DNA from: Hirundichthys speculiger
Lineage: Eukaryota; Chordata; Actinopteri; Beloniformes; Exocoetidae
Length of the DNA stretch: 64,000 nt
Assembly: GCA_018398805.1 (NCBI GenBank)
Contig: JAGFBZ010001244.1
Span: forward strand, 62,001-126,000
Direction of reading: 5' to 3'
In this document: positions 1-20,746 of the stretch, one piece after another
How positions within the stretch are numbered: the stretch's first letter is position 1
Layout: each line of letters begins with the position of its first letter
Program-made: the position numbers and the translations under genes
Notes under the pieces: generated by a model
Database searches by the model: none
Seen by the model: the letters and a program-made list of their open reading frames with translations, nothing else
What the model was told of the DNA's origin: nothing

Positions 1-859
1 TAATCTCATCCTGTTTTTATAAATTAAAAAAAAAAAAAAAAAGTCTACAAACAAAATCCAACAAAATGATTGTGGCTCAGCACAATCAGAACATTAAAAC
101 AGGTAATTTCTGAGGTAACAGCAGAAACTTTTAACGGGGAGTTCAAACTTGTCAGTTGTTACAAATAACCTTGTTTCTGTTGAATCCTCCGTCTGGGAGA
201 ACTTTAAAATAAAAATGTCCATGTTAAAGTTCTGCAAGTTTATCTATCCGCGTATCATTCATTCTTTCCATTTTATAATTGTCAATCAAAAATTAAAAAA
301 AATTAAAAAGTGACATTTTATTACGTTTTTCGTTTTTTAATCTAACAGAAAAAAAACCCTAAAAAGAATGCCTTTTTTTTTTTTTTATATTTCAATTTTA
401 AACTTGGATCAAAAATACAAATAAGTCCCCTACAGAACTGAATTAGTTTTATAATCGAGGACTGGACTTTCTGTTGTCATTACACATCTGTGCCACTAGA
501 TGGAGCCGCACTGCAGTAACCAGCTAGAGAACAGCAGGACAGTGAACACATGGAGCAGATCTGTTGGAACATGGAGGAATGACGCCAAAGTTCTGTTGCA
601 GTCCAGAATATTATTTTATTTTCCAGACAGAATTGTTAATATTTCTACCTGAGTTTCTACCTGAACTGTAAAGTTCACGGATTTTTACCGTTCTCCATGT
701 CTGTTTTAGCTTTTCCTTGTTTACCCGCCAATTGTCTTCTGGTTCCGCAGCAGCCAGTAACAGACTTTTCAAAACAAAAGCATGTGAGCAACATCCGTTA
801 ACGCGCGATAAAATAAATGTCGGCGTTAATAAATTAATGTGTTAACTTGCCCAGCCCTA
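1..859. mobile_element. hAT-like repeat, truncated by the window edge
   Basis: This stretch is highly similar to 29,700-30,566 in the same orientation, including a block with the CAGCACAATCAGAACATTAA motif and the end TTAACTTGCCCAGCCCTA. The second copy is complete and starts TAGGACTGGGCAA, so the element has inverted ends of the TAGGRCTGGGCAA type, typical of non-autonomous hAT elements. No coding capacity is seen. It lies in intron 2 of cnih1, which continues to the left. Confidence 0.75.
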
Positions 860-1786
860 CTAATTACCCTAAAATCAGGCTGTGATTACAACTACTGGGG
901 ACCTGAATAAAAGCTTCGTCTCAAGCTCAACACAAATAATCTGACCGCCTTATTAATTAACTCTATATGCAAACAAAGGGTAGACTATAATAGAGATCAT
1001 GCATGTTTGAGCATTTGCAAGTCTTTTTCAGTTAACAGCTTAACTTTATCAATTAATCGGTAACAATCTAAGAGTAGTCATCCTATGTTAGGAACTTCCA
1101 TAAACCCATGGATTTTATGTCTAAAGAACAAAAAAAAAGACTAGTTCAACAGAGCCGAAGAAAAAACTGTTTGATAAGTAAATAAAATCTAACCCTTTAG
1201 AAAAATCATGCAACCTAAAATATGTATTTTTATGTTTACCAAAGTCACAGTTGTTATATTGTTGAAACCACATCAAAATACTCAGGGGAAAAAAAAAAAG
1301 GATTTTACAAATAATTTAATATAAGGACAAAGACGGAAAAATAATTAAGGAAGAGTTGGCACATGTTGTTGTCTTACCCAGAGCTGAACCTCAGCCTTAA
1401 CTCAGGTTAGCTAACTGAAAAGACATTTGCAAACACTTCACCGTGCAAAATGACAAGACTTCAGACTGAGTTGAACTGAGCAGGCATTTCAAAAACTGGT
1501 ACAAACCTTTAATGCAATTTTTACTCTTTTAATCTTTTTGACCTTTTCAATTGTCTTTTTGCCATCAAGTTTTAAAAAAAAAAAAAAAGAAAGAAAAGAA
1601 AAAGAAGCAGATCGTAAAAAAGAGGTTTGACAGCTGACAAGATCACTGAATTCAAAACAGGCAGGTTATTTAGCAAAACAGTGCAGAAAAAGACAGAGGT
1701 GGAGAAAGTTACACTAAAATAAATATATTAAAGCGCATCTGCATGCAGTCAGAGGGAGATGGAGGCGGCGCTGCGGCGTCACTTAC

Positions 1787-4258
1787 CGGATTTAAAGTGT
1801 TGCATTGATCTATAGGATTCTTGTAGTCGGTCTTCAGCTCATCAAACGCAATTATCTGCAGGGAGAAGACGACCAAAATGAAACAACGGAGAAAAAGAGT
1901 TTATCCAACATTTTATACAGGATACTTGGTGCAACAATTTCTAGTATTTCCTCAATTTGAGCAAACAACGGTTTTTGTTTGTTTGTTTTTAATGAACTGA
2001 TATAAATTTAGTCAGTAAAATGTAAAAAAAAAAAAAAAGAACTGGTGAAAATATAATATCAAAATCAAAGATAGGATCTTCCAGTTACATTTTAAATTCT
2101 TTAAATTCTACTTGCAGTGACAAAGTGGAACAAAATAGCAAAAGCTTAAATTTAATAACCTCAAGAGTGGAAACTATACATTGCCTGGCTTAAAAAAAAA
2201 AAAACAACAAAAACACACACAACCACTTAAATTTCATTAATTGTAGGCAACAAGTTATTTACCCCTAACTGATAAAGAAATTAGCTTCTCATTCCTTCAA
2301 CGATTATGTCAGAGGAACATTCTGAGGTTAATGACGCATCAATAATTCATATTATCTACAGAGAAAACCCGTGGTAGCAGTATTATGATATGGGGTTGCT
2401 TCAGTTGGTCAGGTTGGGGTGTGCCCAGAAAAATGATGGTCCCCCACCCATCAACTGATTATGGCACCTTTTAAAATGATAATTCAAGGATTCAACAGGC
2501 AGAAATGGTTAAAGAGCGCTTTATCAAGCTAAACACATTATCACATTAGTCACCACAGATTCAAGAGCCTGTACCTTTGGTGGGAAGTTCTAGACATAAA
2601 TAAAAACTGGTACACTGGATAAGGTTAAAACAGCGCCCAAGCTAATGTAGTCAAGGCCAAAGGTTGTGCAACAGATCCATCAGTTGGTGACTTTTGGTTG
2701 CATCAAGAATTTTCGCATACCTTTAACTGATTAAAAGTCAGTATTGAATATATGTATTGGGTCAAAAAGATCAACAAAAAAATATTTAATGGCAATTTTG
2801 GCAATAACACGCACTAATATGACATGCTTGTCTGTGTGAGCTGTAGGGGTTAAAGATTCCACCATTCAATGTTGAATGATCTAATAGTGCTGGTTAGAGC
2901 CGGCCACTTTCTGAATCACCCGGGTTAATGAGTCGAATCTTTGTACTGAATCAGGAATCATGAGTCCGACATCTTCATTAACCCTAACTGTCCCCCGCGT
3001 CCTCTGGCTGCCTGCTAACTAAGTATACAGGGCTAGTTAGCAGACTCACCGGAAGCACCGCGGATTCACCGGAAGCACCGCGGACTCAATTCACTGACAG
3101 AAGTGTAGTCAGTGAACCAAATCATCTAAGTAATAACTTAAATACTGGAATAAAATGGGGACTAAATATTTTTTGGGTCTAGTTGGTGGTTGTTTACATT
3201 CAACATATTTTAATTTTGGTTAACTTATAACTTACTTGCATATTAAACATTTTTGCTCTAGTTGTTATTTGAGTTTAAATTTTGTGTCTCAAGCAGTAAG
3301 TCTATAAAATTAATCAAGTTTACCACCACTGGCATCAATACAAAATGAACACACTGATCAAACATTAATAAATATAATCCTCATCAATGTATGTTATTCA
3401 GTGGCCCTTTGTAGTTCATTGTTATGAAAGGAATACAACTCTTTTCATTTAACTGTCTAGTTGAACCCAGCCATAATAATAATAATAATAATGATATTAA
3501 ATTATATTTTTGTTCTTATTGCAATTTGATGTATATCTAAAATGATCACAAATATCAACAAATGATACAGTCTCATACTGATTGTTGGCTGGTGAATCAA
3601 ATCAAAATTGAAGACTTTGTGATATGGGTAAACATCGAATGTATTCCGGTTAATCGAATTAATGTCGTATCGCGATGAAACTTGTGATCTAACCGTCAGT
3701 GAGCCGTTAGATTCTAACGTAACTTAGCCTGCTACACGCTAACTAGCTGCTAAGCATTATGGCTTTCAGCTCAAGTTTGACAGCTGAAAAGTGTATAGAC
3801 ACCAGTGACCTCTTAATTTCACTGGTGTTTAATTAAATGTGGAAGGAATGGAAGACTTTAATAAAACGGTCTTTAAGAGCAGTGACCGTCTCGGCGTTTA
3901 CAACTTTTAGTTGGAGCCGTCGACAGTGTGTCATTCATTCAGCGACCGTCGCTGTTCGTGAAGCATTCAGCTCGTGTGGCGGGTAAACACTCCTCACAGA
4001 CGTTTCTAGAATCTGAGGGAAAACCCGAAACCCGTCCCCGGCCGTAGTGCGGGACCACGGGACCGGTCTGGCCTTTAGCGGTGCTTCCCGTTCTGCCTTT
4101 CTCGACCCCCACGCCCGCTGCTGCTAAGCACCGCGGGGGGACGCGGGCCCATCAGCTCCCCGTGAGTGTGTACTTACGTGCCAGATAGCGAAAAAGATAA
4201 GTGCCGCCGTTAGCAGCAGCGCGAGCATATAACAAAAGGCCGCGAATGTGAACGCCAT
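1787..4258 (-). CDS. cnih1: Cornichon homolog 1, 5' part (coding exons 1 and 2)
   Basis: Cornichon is a small multi-pass ER/Golgi membrane protein that acts as a cargo receptor for COPII export (growth-factor precursors; AMPA receptors for some paralogues). Exon 1 is 4178-4258 (27 codons, starts [16 protein letters not shown], a hydrophobic first membrane segment). Exon 2 is 1787-1855 (23 codons, [17 protein letters not shown] followed by CNTLNP). Both are phase 0. Donors are GTAAGT, and the exon 2 acceptor is CTGCAG. The 50 residues match vertebrate CNIH1 as I know it. The CNTLNP ending points to CNIH1, not CNIH2/3, which have an insertion there. Intron 1 is 2,322 bp. The remaining exons, encoding most of the protein, lie left of position 1. 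No frameshift is seen. Confidence 0.95.
2270..2760 (+). mobile_element. Degraded Tc1/mariner transposase remnant
   Basis: The segment around 2370-2430 (GGTAGCAGTATTATGATATG, then a TGGGGTTGCTTCAG-like run) resembles the part of Tc1-family transposase genes encoding the GGGSVMVWGCFS region. The downstream sequence also has the feel of a Tc1 3' half. No reading frame survives and no inverted repeats were identified, so this is an old fossil in cnih1 intron 1. The rest of intron 1 (2,880-4,170) holds only an imperfect 18-bp duplication near 3047-3085 (CACCGGAAGCACCGCGGA). Confidence 0.45.
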
Positions 4259-4460
4259 TTTCCTCCGGTTGTTCTGGTGAGTTCCTGGCTCGGTGGCGGA
4301 TGATGCAGGCAGTCTCCCACCGCTTTCAGATTTGTCGGCCCGTCTTCTTCTCCACTGAATCGTTATTTAACAGCCGTCCTTTGTAGCTGCATTACTGCCA
4401 TCTTGTGGATTTTACTTTTGTGTTTCTGTGTCATTCAAATCTCTCCTCCGTCTGCTGCTT
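4259..4460 (-). promoter_or_regulatory. cnih1: cnih1 promoter and 5' UTR region
   Basis: This is the sequence immediately 5' of the cnih1 ATG on the minus strand. The adjoining 3,950-4,260 is locally GC- and CpG-rich compared with the AT-rich surroundings. On the minus strand, 4389-4402 reads CCACAAGATGGCAG, which fits both a YY1-like AAGATGGC motif and a loose CTCF core. The transcription start cannot be fixed from sequence. Confidence 0.5.
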
Positions 4461-4732
4461 TAACCTAATTAACTGAGTTTTGTTTTCAGTTTATGGCCTG
4501 AACCTATCCACTCATATTAAAGTCATATTGAGAAAATGGGGCACCTATTTACATACAGATTTAATTACATATTCAATATAGCTATGAATTTCTACATTGG
4601 TATTCCTGTGTCTTTATGGTGAGCATTTTTACAGACTGAAGTAACCAATTCTGACCACAGAATGTATAAGAAGAACTGGACAAATCCTCGATTATGTCAC
4701 CCACAGGTTTTTCTGAAGGTGACTTTAAAGCA

Positions 4733-4950
4733 GGGGTGTTCAACCCTGGTCCTCGAGAGCCGCAATCCTGCATCTCTTAGATATTTCCTTGCCTCACCGT
4801 ACCGGATGCAAATGTATGGGTGGTTCACAGACTTGTGCAGGATCTGGATGACAAGCTGATGGTGATCCATTCAACTGAACCAGGTGTGTTGTATCAGGGA
4901 AACATCTAAGATGTGCAGGGCTGTGGCTCTCAAGGACCCCTGGTTTAAAG
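4733..4950. repeat. Short palindromic interspersed repeat
   Basis: The left side reads AGGGGTGTTCAACCCTGGTC followed by CTCGAGAGCC; the right side reads GGCTCTCAAGGACCCCTGG. The two ends are imperfect inverted repeats. I recognise this as a short dispersed fish repeat (MITE-like) but cannot assign its class. The rest of the cnih1-gmfb spacer up to 6,050 shows no gene; a 69-codon minus-strand ORF at 5158-5367 has no recognised relatives. Confidence 0.55.
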
Positions 4951-6052
4951 CATCTTTTTCCTGGTATTGTGCCCCACAAAAGGGGCGGAACGAGCAGGGC
5001 TGAGAAGCCGGCTGGAACACACCCACTTTATGTCATTGACAGGTAGCTACTTTAGCTTCCATGGCTTAGCTAATGCTAAGCTATGACATTAACTAATTAG
5101 TTGACAATTATTTTGATCAAATTTGTCCAAACAGCCTCATTTCAAGTCATTTCAAGTCTAAACGACATCTGAAATGAGTGCTGCTACTGCCACCAATCGA
5201 TCAGCCAACCTTTGCTGTGATCGAATGCGTTGCAGCCGGTTAATCCTACCGCCATCAGTCTGAGTCATGGGATGATCAATCATCCCACGTTCTAGCTGAC
5301 GTTCACTCAGAAGGGTCCTGAAATGGTCTTGTGTGAAGATTTCAGTTGGGAGACCACTGTACATCATTTTCTACATGAAATAATTGTATATTTATTTATT
5401 CATTCATCTATTTTAAAATAATATTTTATTTTTCTTCAACGTCTAGTACACTTTAGATCAATTAATCTATAATTTTAGAAAACAATTCGGCTCAGATACA
5501 AACTCTCTTTGATTTGAAGCTTGATTTTGAGTTCATCAGTGACTTATCCGTCCAAAACCCATTACTGGTTTACATCGTTTACATCCGTTTGGACAGTGGC
5601 AAACTTAGTTTTCCCTCATTAAATAAAAGAAAAAAAATCACTTACGTCTGTTTGAGAAAAAAAAACAAACTGGAGATCGTATCATGAAATGCTAACATTT
5701 CGGGAGCCTTGTTTTTGCATAAATACCCTCCTCTTTTACCGTTTTTGTCGGTGTCAGAGTGAATGAGGCAGTCCTGGACAAACTCGCAGTCATTTTAAAT
5801 CTTTACTAAATGCAGATGATTTTCTTTACAGGTGAATGAATGATTTCAGTTCATTCAGAGAAACATCTGGAAAGGTCACACTGATGGGTATTGATCCTGT
5901 AATCAAGACATCACGCACTACAAAAGCAAAGACAGCTGGACGAGACTGGAAAACCCCGTTCAAGCTCCTTGTTACAAAATAGATACAATCTTAAGATTAA
6001 AATTTTGTTTTATTGTGAGGTTATTCACAGTCAAAGTGGGGGAAGGGTTTAG

Positions 6053-6310
6053 AAATCCATCCATCCATTTTCTATACCCGTTTCATCCCCTGAAGGGTCA
6101 CGGGGATCTACTGGAGTCTATCCCAGTTGTCTACGGGTGAAAGGCAGGGGTCCATCCTGGACAGGTCTCCAGTCCATTGCAGGGCCACATGCAGACAAAC
6201 AACCACTCACACCCACACTCACTCCTACGGGCAATTTAGAACCACCAATTAACCTGACATGGATGTCTTTGGACTGTGGGAGGAAAGCCGGAGCACCCGG
6301 AGAAAATCGG
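6053..6310 (+). repeat. Teleost retroposon tail (CCATCCATCCATTTTCTATA type)
   Basis: It begins with the phrase CCATCCATCCATTTTCTATA and contains CCCCTGAAGGGTCACGGGG, CTCCAGTCCATTGCAGGG and TTTGGACTGTGGGAGGAA. This series recurs throughout fish genomes as the 3' part of a non-LTR retroelement or SINE. Fragments of the same family occur at 21,107-21,200 and 55,038-55,100. The 76-codon ORF over it is incidental. Confidence 0.7.
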
Positions 6311-6837
6311 TTTAGAAATTACAGCTCTCAAATATCTGAAACCTTTGGAAAATATAACTGAACAAATTTCCAGAAATAAAATGCAAATTTTAATATTTTA
6401 GGAATTATTTGCAGGTTTGAAATTAACATCAAAGCTACCAATCTTACCTTGCGATTTTTGGGAAAACCACAGCGTTGCTTGATCCGACTTGTCTTCTCAA
6501 AATGTACCTTTATATTCTACAATTGTGTCTTTGACTTCATTTTATTTTTCATTGTTTATTTCTCTCTGCCAGATTTGAGGACATTTTATTCTTTGTTCTT
6601 GTCCTTCTGTATAATTAAATGGTAACAAAGTAACAGGATTTTTAAAAGAATTAAGAAAAATAAATCAACTTCAAAGCTAAACATTTCCAGTAAACAGTAC
6701 AACATTAACATTGTTGTTTTCTTTCTAGACCTTAAGATTTCCTTTAATTACTGGATCAGGGAAAACACACATGAATGTTTCGGTTTGAAAAACTAGTTTC
6801 TGGAAAAAAACAACAGGAGACACGTCGACATCACTGT

Positions 6838-9800
6838 CATTTTATTTGGACAACGGGACAACAGACACGTTTAGAAAGTATGGAAAGATACAAACATCTC
6901 AAGTTTCACTGATGCCGCAAGGCAGCTGTTTACAACAGATGTTTCAGATGCTTGTTTGTTTTTCTTTTCGTAAAAAGGAAAGGAAATTCAATGTGCATTT
7001 GATCGTAGAGGACACTTATCGAGCTAAACGACACATCCGCTGGTCAAAGTAAAAGACTCGAGAGGCCAGACATACAACACGTTCAGCACGTTGGAGGAAA
7101 AGCTCTGAGATCCACAGGACTTAAAACCAGATACATGGCTCAAAATCTGAAGGTTTTTACCTCACGTAGAGGTTCTTTATACGAAATGGACAGTTCAATA
7201 ACGTCTAATTTCCACCAAAAATAAGAAAAGCAGAGTTTTTCTTTAAAGACACTCTGTGCAGCCACACAACTTCTGACCACACGGGGGCAGCGTAGAACAA
7301 GAAAGTTCACGTGTCCCTGGTGTGAGACCAAGGGGCTACATCCGGCTGTTAGGAAACTGAAAAAAAAAAGTACAGTTCCTGGAAATGACCACTAGGAAAC
7401 AGCTGCTAATGTGATTCAATTTCTAATAACTCGCCCTCTTGTTAAAATGTTCCAACTTTACAGCAGAAATTAAAATATTTACAATCCAGTAGAAAAAAAA
7501 AGCTTTGGTTGCCATAGTTAAGAGTCACAAATTTATGAAAAATTAGGGACTTTTTCTTTTTTGAATGACAGCTGCATTGTTGTCAACAGTGTTAACGGTT
7601 TGCCATCATCACTTTAGCGTTCTACTCCGCCCTCACCTTTTTTCACATTTAAGCTGTGAATTAAGAGCTAGCGAAGCCTCACCACTCGTATTTTAAACAT
7701 GGTGTAAATTGTACCAACAGATCCCCGTGACCCACTCGGAGTTGGTGGCCAAATCTGTCTTTTTTTGAGGGGCGACAAGCCGCTGACAGGTAGCTTATGC
7801 TAACGGAGTGCAGTTTCATCCAACTGCCAGGCTTGTTTGTTCCACTCTCTTTTGGAGTTACTGGGGTTGGGTTTGAGTCAGTTCCTGCCCACCACGGGCT
7901 TAAGAAAAAAATTAGCTTTAGAGCTGCCCTTCAGCAACCAACGGGTGATGTCACAGTTTCTCTTTAAAGTGGTTTACAGAACGTGCCGGACCGTCCCCGC
8001 TCATCAGCACAGTTACTACCAGGAGCTCTTTCGTCAACACGGCAGATCTAAATGCCTCATGTGGTCAGAAGTGGCCTTTCAACCTAGAGTGGCTTTAAAA
8101 AAACGACAATCAGTAGGTAATTATTTCAGAGGGAAAAACAACAGTGGATTCCAGATGTTTGAGATGTAAAGATATTTCCTCTTTTTTCTTTTTTTGGAAG
8201 AGTTCCTCTGCAAATAAACTATCAGTGGAATAATTCATACAACTGAGCAGAAAGGTCTTCTTAGCTGTGTCATCAGAACTGATACATTCTTTAAAGAATA
8301 CACTTCTTTTACAGTAGCTCCCCACATTTTATAGATTTGGAGAATTTAAAAGATATTTTTATACACATAAAGACCAGCACGTTGCCAGCGTCAGCTGATG
8401 TTGGACTGGTGTTCATTTCTGACTGCTTTTCAAAACTGTCAGTGAAAAAAATTGAGCTTGTAGATCAGAAAGCATTAAAACGTCACACACATTTTAATTG
8501 TGATTTTTTTCTGCGGCATGTGCACCATGTTGGCAAACAGGCTGGGAAGAGTAAATCTTATCAATAATGCCGCCAGTAGACATGAAAACAAGCGATTACA
8601 TTTGCATGTAAATCCCTGTCGCTTAAACAGAAGATGTCACGATTTGTGTGTACACGTCTTTGAGTCATTCGTCTGGGACTTTCAATAGTTTCTATCATTT
8701 ATTACAACCAGGACTTACCGACGTTCAAAGAGAAATCTTTGATTTTTTTTTTCAGATACAAAAAAAAGTCCCCTACTATGTGTTTTCTGAGTCCTGTTTT
8801 TGATCAAACATATTCATCATGTTTTCATTTTGACCTCTTGAATGTTCAAACCAGTACAAATGAAAACGATCTAAGACAAGGCATCGGTAAGGAAAAGTTA
8901 ACAGTTTGGACTATAAAATCAACCACCACCCTCGCTCAACCATTTCTAAACATTCAGAGACAGACAACAGCGATGAGATGTGAAATCCATTGTTCATTCC
9001 GAGAGTCAAACCAGTAAATTCAAGTTATATCAACCTTTTCATCACAATTAAAAGGGTTTCTCTCTCGCTGTTACATCTAACCAGTCTGTATCATTTGCGT
9101 AAGATGTGGCCCAATCCCATTTCCAGCCCTTAGCCTGCACCTTTCCTCAACCCCGACTCATACCAAAGCCCCTGGAAGCACACGCTAAATATTTACCCTT
9201 GGTCAGCCATGTCCTTTCACTTTACGAAAATTCTCCCTCGTGAAATGTATCTGGGACCAATGAGCCAAACACAACGAGACATGTCCGTGTTGTCCTGGAC
9301 TCCTCCGTTTGAAGGGCGGCTCTGAAAAATCTAACTTTAGGAGGTTGTGTTGCCTTTCACCCCAATTCTAGCCCTCGATCCTGAAGAGAACTGGGACACC
9401 ACACCATGCAAGACAGGGACAGGACAAAAGCCTGCTGTCAAACTGACATATATGGCAAATCTAAGCCACAGCAGGGAACCCTACGCTGTTATAACTCTCC
9501 AAAATAAAACTCGCTTTGAGGCGGACTGCAACAGGTCGATTGGTCTGCTTAGCAGCACTGATTGTCTGCTACGATGTTGTTTTTAAACCGGACTGAAAGA
9601 CAGATTGCTGCAACGTTAGTTAAAAGTTACAGATGTTCAACATTTATCAGCTCCAATTCAAATGAGATACGCTTCATTTGCTCTGTTGCTACGTCTGAGC
9701 TACACACAGGAAGTAAACAAAAGGAAGCTCAGCACTGCAGGCTACAGCGCTGCAGAAAGGAACCTGCACCGCCACCTAGAGTTGCATGGTGTAATCGCAG

Positions 9801-11542
9801 AGAGGCAAAAATAATAATGAACAAGTAGAAATTCCAAAGACGACGTTTGCCCTATACGTAGGCTACGCGGGTATTTGTAGGATAAATCAGGCTTGAGGAT
9901 TAGAGCTCTATGGGAAAGAAATGGAATCAGGCCTTAGTGTTATTTACTAGTTTATATAGCTTTTTATTCTGTTAGGAACAGTTGTTTTAGCAACAGATCC
10001 AAGTTTGAGTGTGCTTTTTTTTCTTTTTAAACATAAAACATGTAAAAGTTCTCTCTTTGGGGTGTCAGAATAGCAGATAAATTGTGACATTTCCGTTTTA
10101 ACTGTGCTTTATATGAGATGAAGACTAAAATCCTTTAACAAGACAGAAATGATGACTTATAAAAACTGAAAAGTCTAACATTAACAGTCTGCGCTGAGGA
10201 CTGGGAGATTGGCACGAAATATGAGCAGCTGCCACATTCAAAGCACGGACATCATTGTCGGGCTTCAAAGAGCTGCACCGGTCGAGCCCATGTCGTGTAT
10301 GGAAAAAAAACGTTAGATTCACTATGAAGCAAAACCGGCGTTTGGAAGAGTCGCAGCTACATTCTCAAAGCTGCGGAGACCACGACGCAATCAACGTGGC
10401 TCTACGTTAAAATCAAGCACAACATTCATAATCAAGGATAGCGGTAAGAGTTTAACGCACATTAGCTGGAAATCTCCCGAGAGAAACAGTTGCGCAGAAA
10501 ATGTAAATATCGGGGGGCAGGTGACGCTGCCCTGTGCAGTGTTGGTCACAGTCGCCAGAGATTAAAGTCGTGTGTAGAGTCGATCATTTCTGGAATGTAT
10601 CATTAGAAATATTGTTCGTTGGAAGTTTGTGACTACGTAACAAATATTCAAGTCAAAGTTCGTACTAACGACTCACCGTTTTTTCTTCTATCAAAGAAAA
10701 AGTGATTTAGTGACAAATTAAAAAAAAGGTTTAATTTTCAGTGAATAAAGCCCCAGACAGGAGGGACTGCCGGTTCGTTCACGTGCACAGTTCAACATGA
10801 GTTTTAGTGTTACTTTCCTTTCAGGAAGTGACTCCAGCCTGTAAATGATCCTTTAAATGCCTGTGAGCGGATACTGAAGGACAGACGGACTATGACAGAC
10901 CTCAGTAGTGGTTTTCTGAGTTGTTGCTGATTGTTCAAACGATCTGGCAGGAACAAACTGGAAATTAATAGTCTAATTTAGACACGAATCTAACCCTACA
11001 AACAACTGAAATAAAAAAAATCTAAAAGACAGGACTCCCTTAAATCATGAAAAATTAAGAAATATAAAAAAAAGGTAAAAATGAGGAGGTTCTGAGCTGC
11101 AGAAGAGCTGCGTGTAAACATCTAAAGGAAATAGAAAGTGTTGTTAAAAACCTTAAATTCTCCAGAATGATTATACGACAGGTACGTGAGATTCATCTCT
11201 GTCCTCTCTGGGAGCTATGGGAGCGTTAATTCATTACAGACACATCACTGGCACATGGAGAGATTGTACTGGAGACAAAACAGACCTGCGTCAAATAATG
11301 TTTGCAGTTTTACGTCCAGTCACACAGAACTACGCTAACTCCGGCGACGCGCTTGTAAAACGCCGTAAACTCCACCGAGGAGGTCTGAGACTGAGAAAAA
11401 AAAAAAATGCAAGCATTATTTAAATCAGGTCTGATGCGAAGAGGAGGGAAACATGAACTGTGGTGCGTTCTCTTCGAGATGACACGAGTTGTGCAATCTG
11501 GAGCCTCCTCACGTCCCATCAGCCCTGGAAGAGGTGACGACG
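6838..11542 (-). other. gmfb: Putative long 3' UTR of gmfb
   Basis: The 4.7 kb downstream of the gmfb stop codon contains no other recognisable exon. On the minus strand there are AATAAA signals at about 9962-9967 and 6841-6846. GMFB mRNAs in vertebrates generally have a long 3' UTR, so much of this may be transcribed, but its true end cannot be decided. A TIR-bearing repeat occupies 9107-9935, which may instead mark the UTR boundary. Short ORFs here are AT-rich noise. Confidence 0.45.
9107..9935. mobile_element. Candidate inverted-repeat DNA element
   Basis: The left end TGGCCCAATCCCATTTC and the reverse complement of the right end (AGGCCTGATTCCATTTC) match imperfectly and face each other 0.8 kb apart. 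The 'ggcccaat/atggaatc' ends resemble a dispersed fish MITE. No clear target duplication was found, and the 79- and 88-codon ORFs inside are not recognisable. Confidence 0.45.
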
Positions 11543-20097
<8,555 letters not shown>

Positions 20098-20240
20098 TTC
20101 TGCAGAGTTTAAAATCCACCGGAGCCGCTGCTGCTGTTCTGAACGGCAGCGAAGCTTTCAGTGTTTTTTTCTTTACTTCACATCATCTTGTGACTGCTGA
20201 CCAATCCCATACAGGCGCCACCTACTGGACACACATATAT
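20098..20240 (-). promoter_or_regulatory. gmfb: gmfb promoter region with CCAAT box and CTCF-like site
   Basis: This is the sequence upstream of the gmfb ATG on the minus strand. It contains a CCAAT box (GACCAATCCC on the plus strand near 20,198-20,207) and, at 20215-20228, minus-strand CCAGTAGGTGGCGC, an exact CTCF core match. The adjoining region 19,890-20,160 is CpG-rich. No TATA box is evident, as expected for a housekeeping promoter. Confidence 0.55.
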
Positions 20241-20269
20241 TTGCATATACATACATACACAAGCACACA

Positions 20270-20270
20270 C

Positions 20271-20334
<64 letters not shown>

Positions 20335-20349
20335 ATATATATATACATA
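20270..20349. repeat. (TA)n microsatellite
   Basis: Nearly pure TA dinucleotide over about 70 bp, abutting the TA target site of the Tc1-type MITE that follows. Another TA run (20,711-20,740) is on the far side of that MITE, so the MITE probably inserted into one TA microsatellite. Confidence 0.95.
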
Positions 20350-20707
20350 CAGTCATGGAAAAAATTATTAGATCACGATCTTTTCTTCACTTTCTTGTTC
20401 ATTTTGATTCCTGGTACCACTAAACTTCATCATATGACTAAAACAGACAGAAAAGAAGAAAACACTGAATGCATAAAAGCAGTGTTTTTGGCAGTACAAC
20501 GCCATAGCTATTAAAAACTTAAGTGATTTAGGTTATAATCAAGAAAACCATGGAAAATGGTAAGATATCAGCTCTTAAATAAAACTCTTATGAAGCAATC
20601 TTTGTGGTTATCGTTATGTTTGTCCAAACAAATGTACCTTTAGTTGAACCAGGCATTAAAATGAACAAGAAACTGAAGAAACAAGGTGGTCTAATAATTT
20701 TTTCCAT

Positions 20708-20710
<3 letters not shown>
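20350..20710 (+). mobile_element. Tc1/mariner-type MITE, copy 1
   Basis: The left end is CAGTCATGGAAAAAATTATT and the right end AATAATTTTTTCCATGAC, long inverted repeats about 360 bp apart flanked by TA. The second copy at 34834-35185 is in opposite orientation. There is no coding capacity. Confidence 0.9.

Positions 20711-20739
<29 letters not shown>

Positions 20740-20746
<7 letters not shown>

Noticed and set aside
5158..5367. 69-codon minus-strand ORF (RTLLSERQLERGMIDHPMTQ)
   Set aside because: It looks protein-like, possibly transposon-derived, but no family, splice sites or second copy could be recognised.
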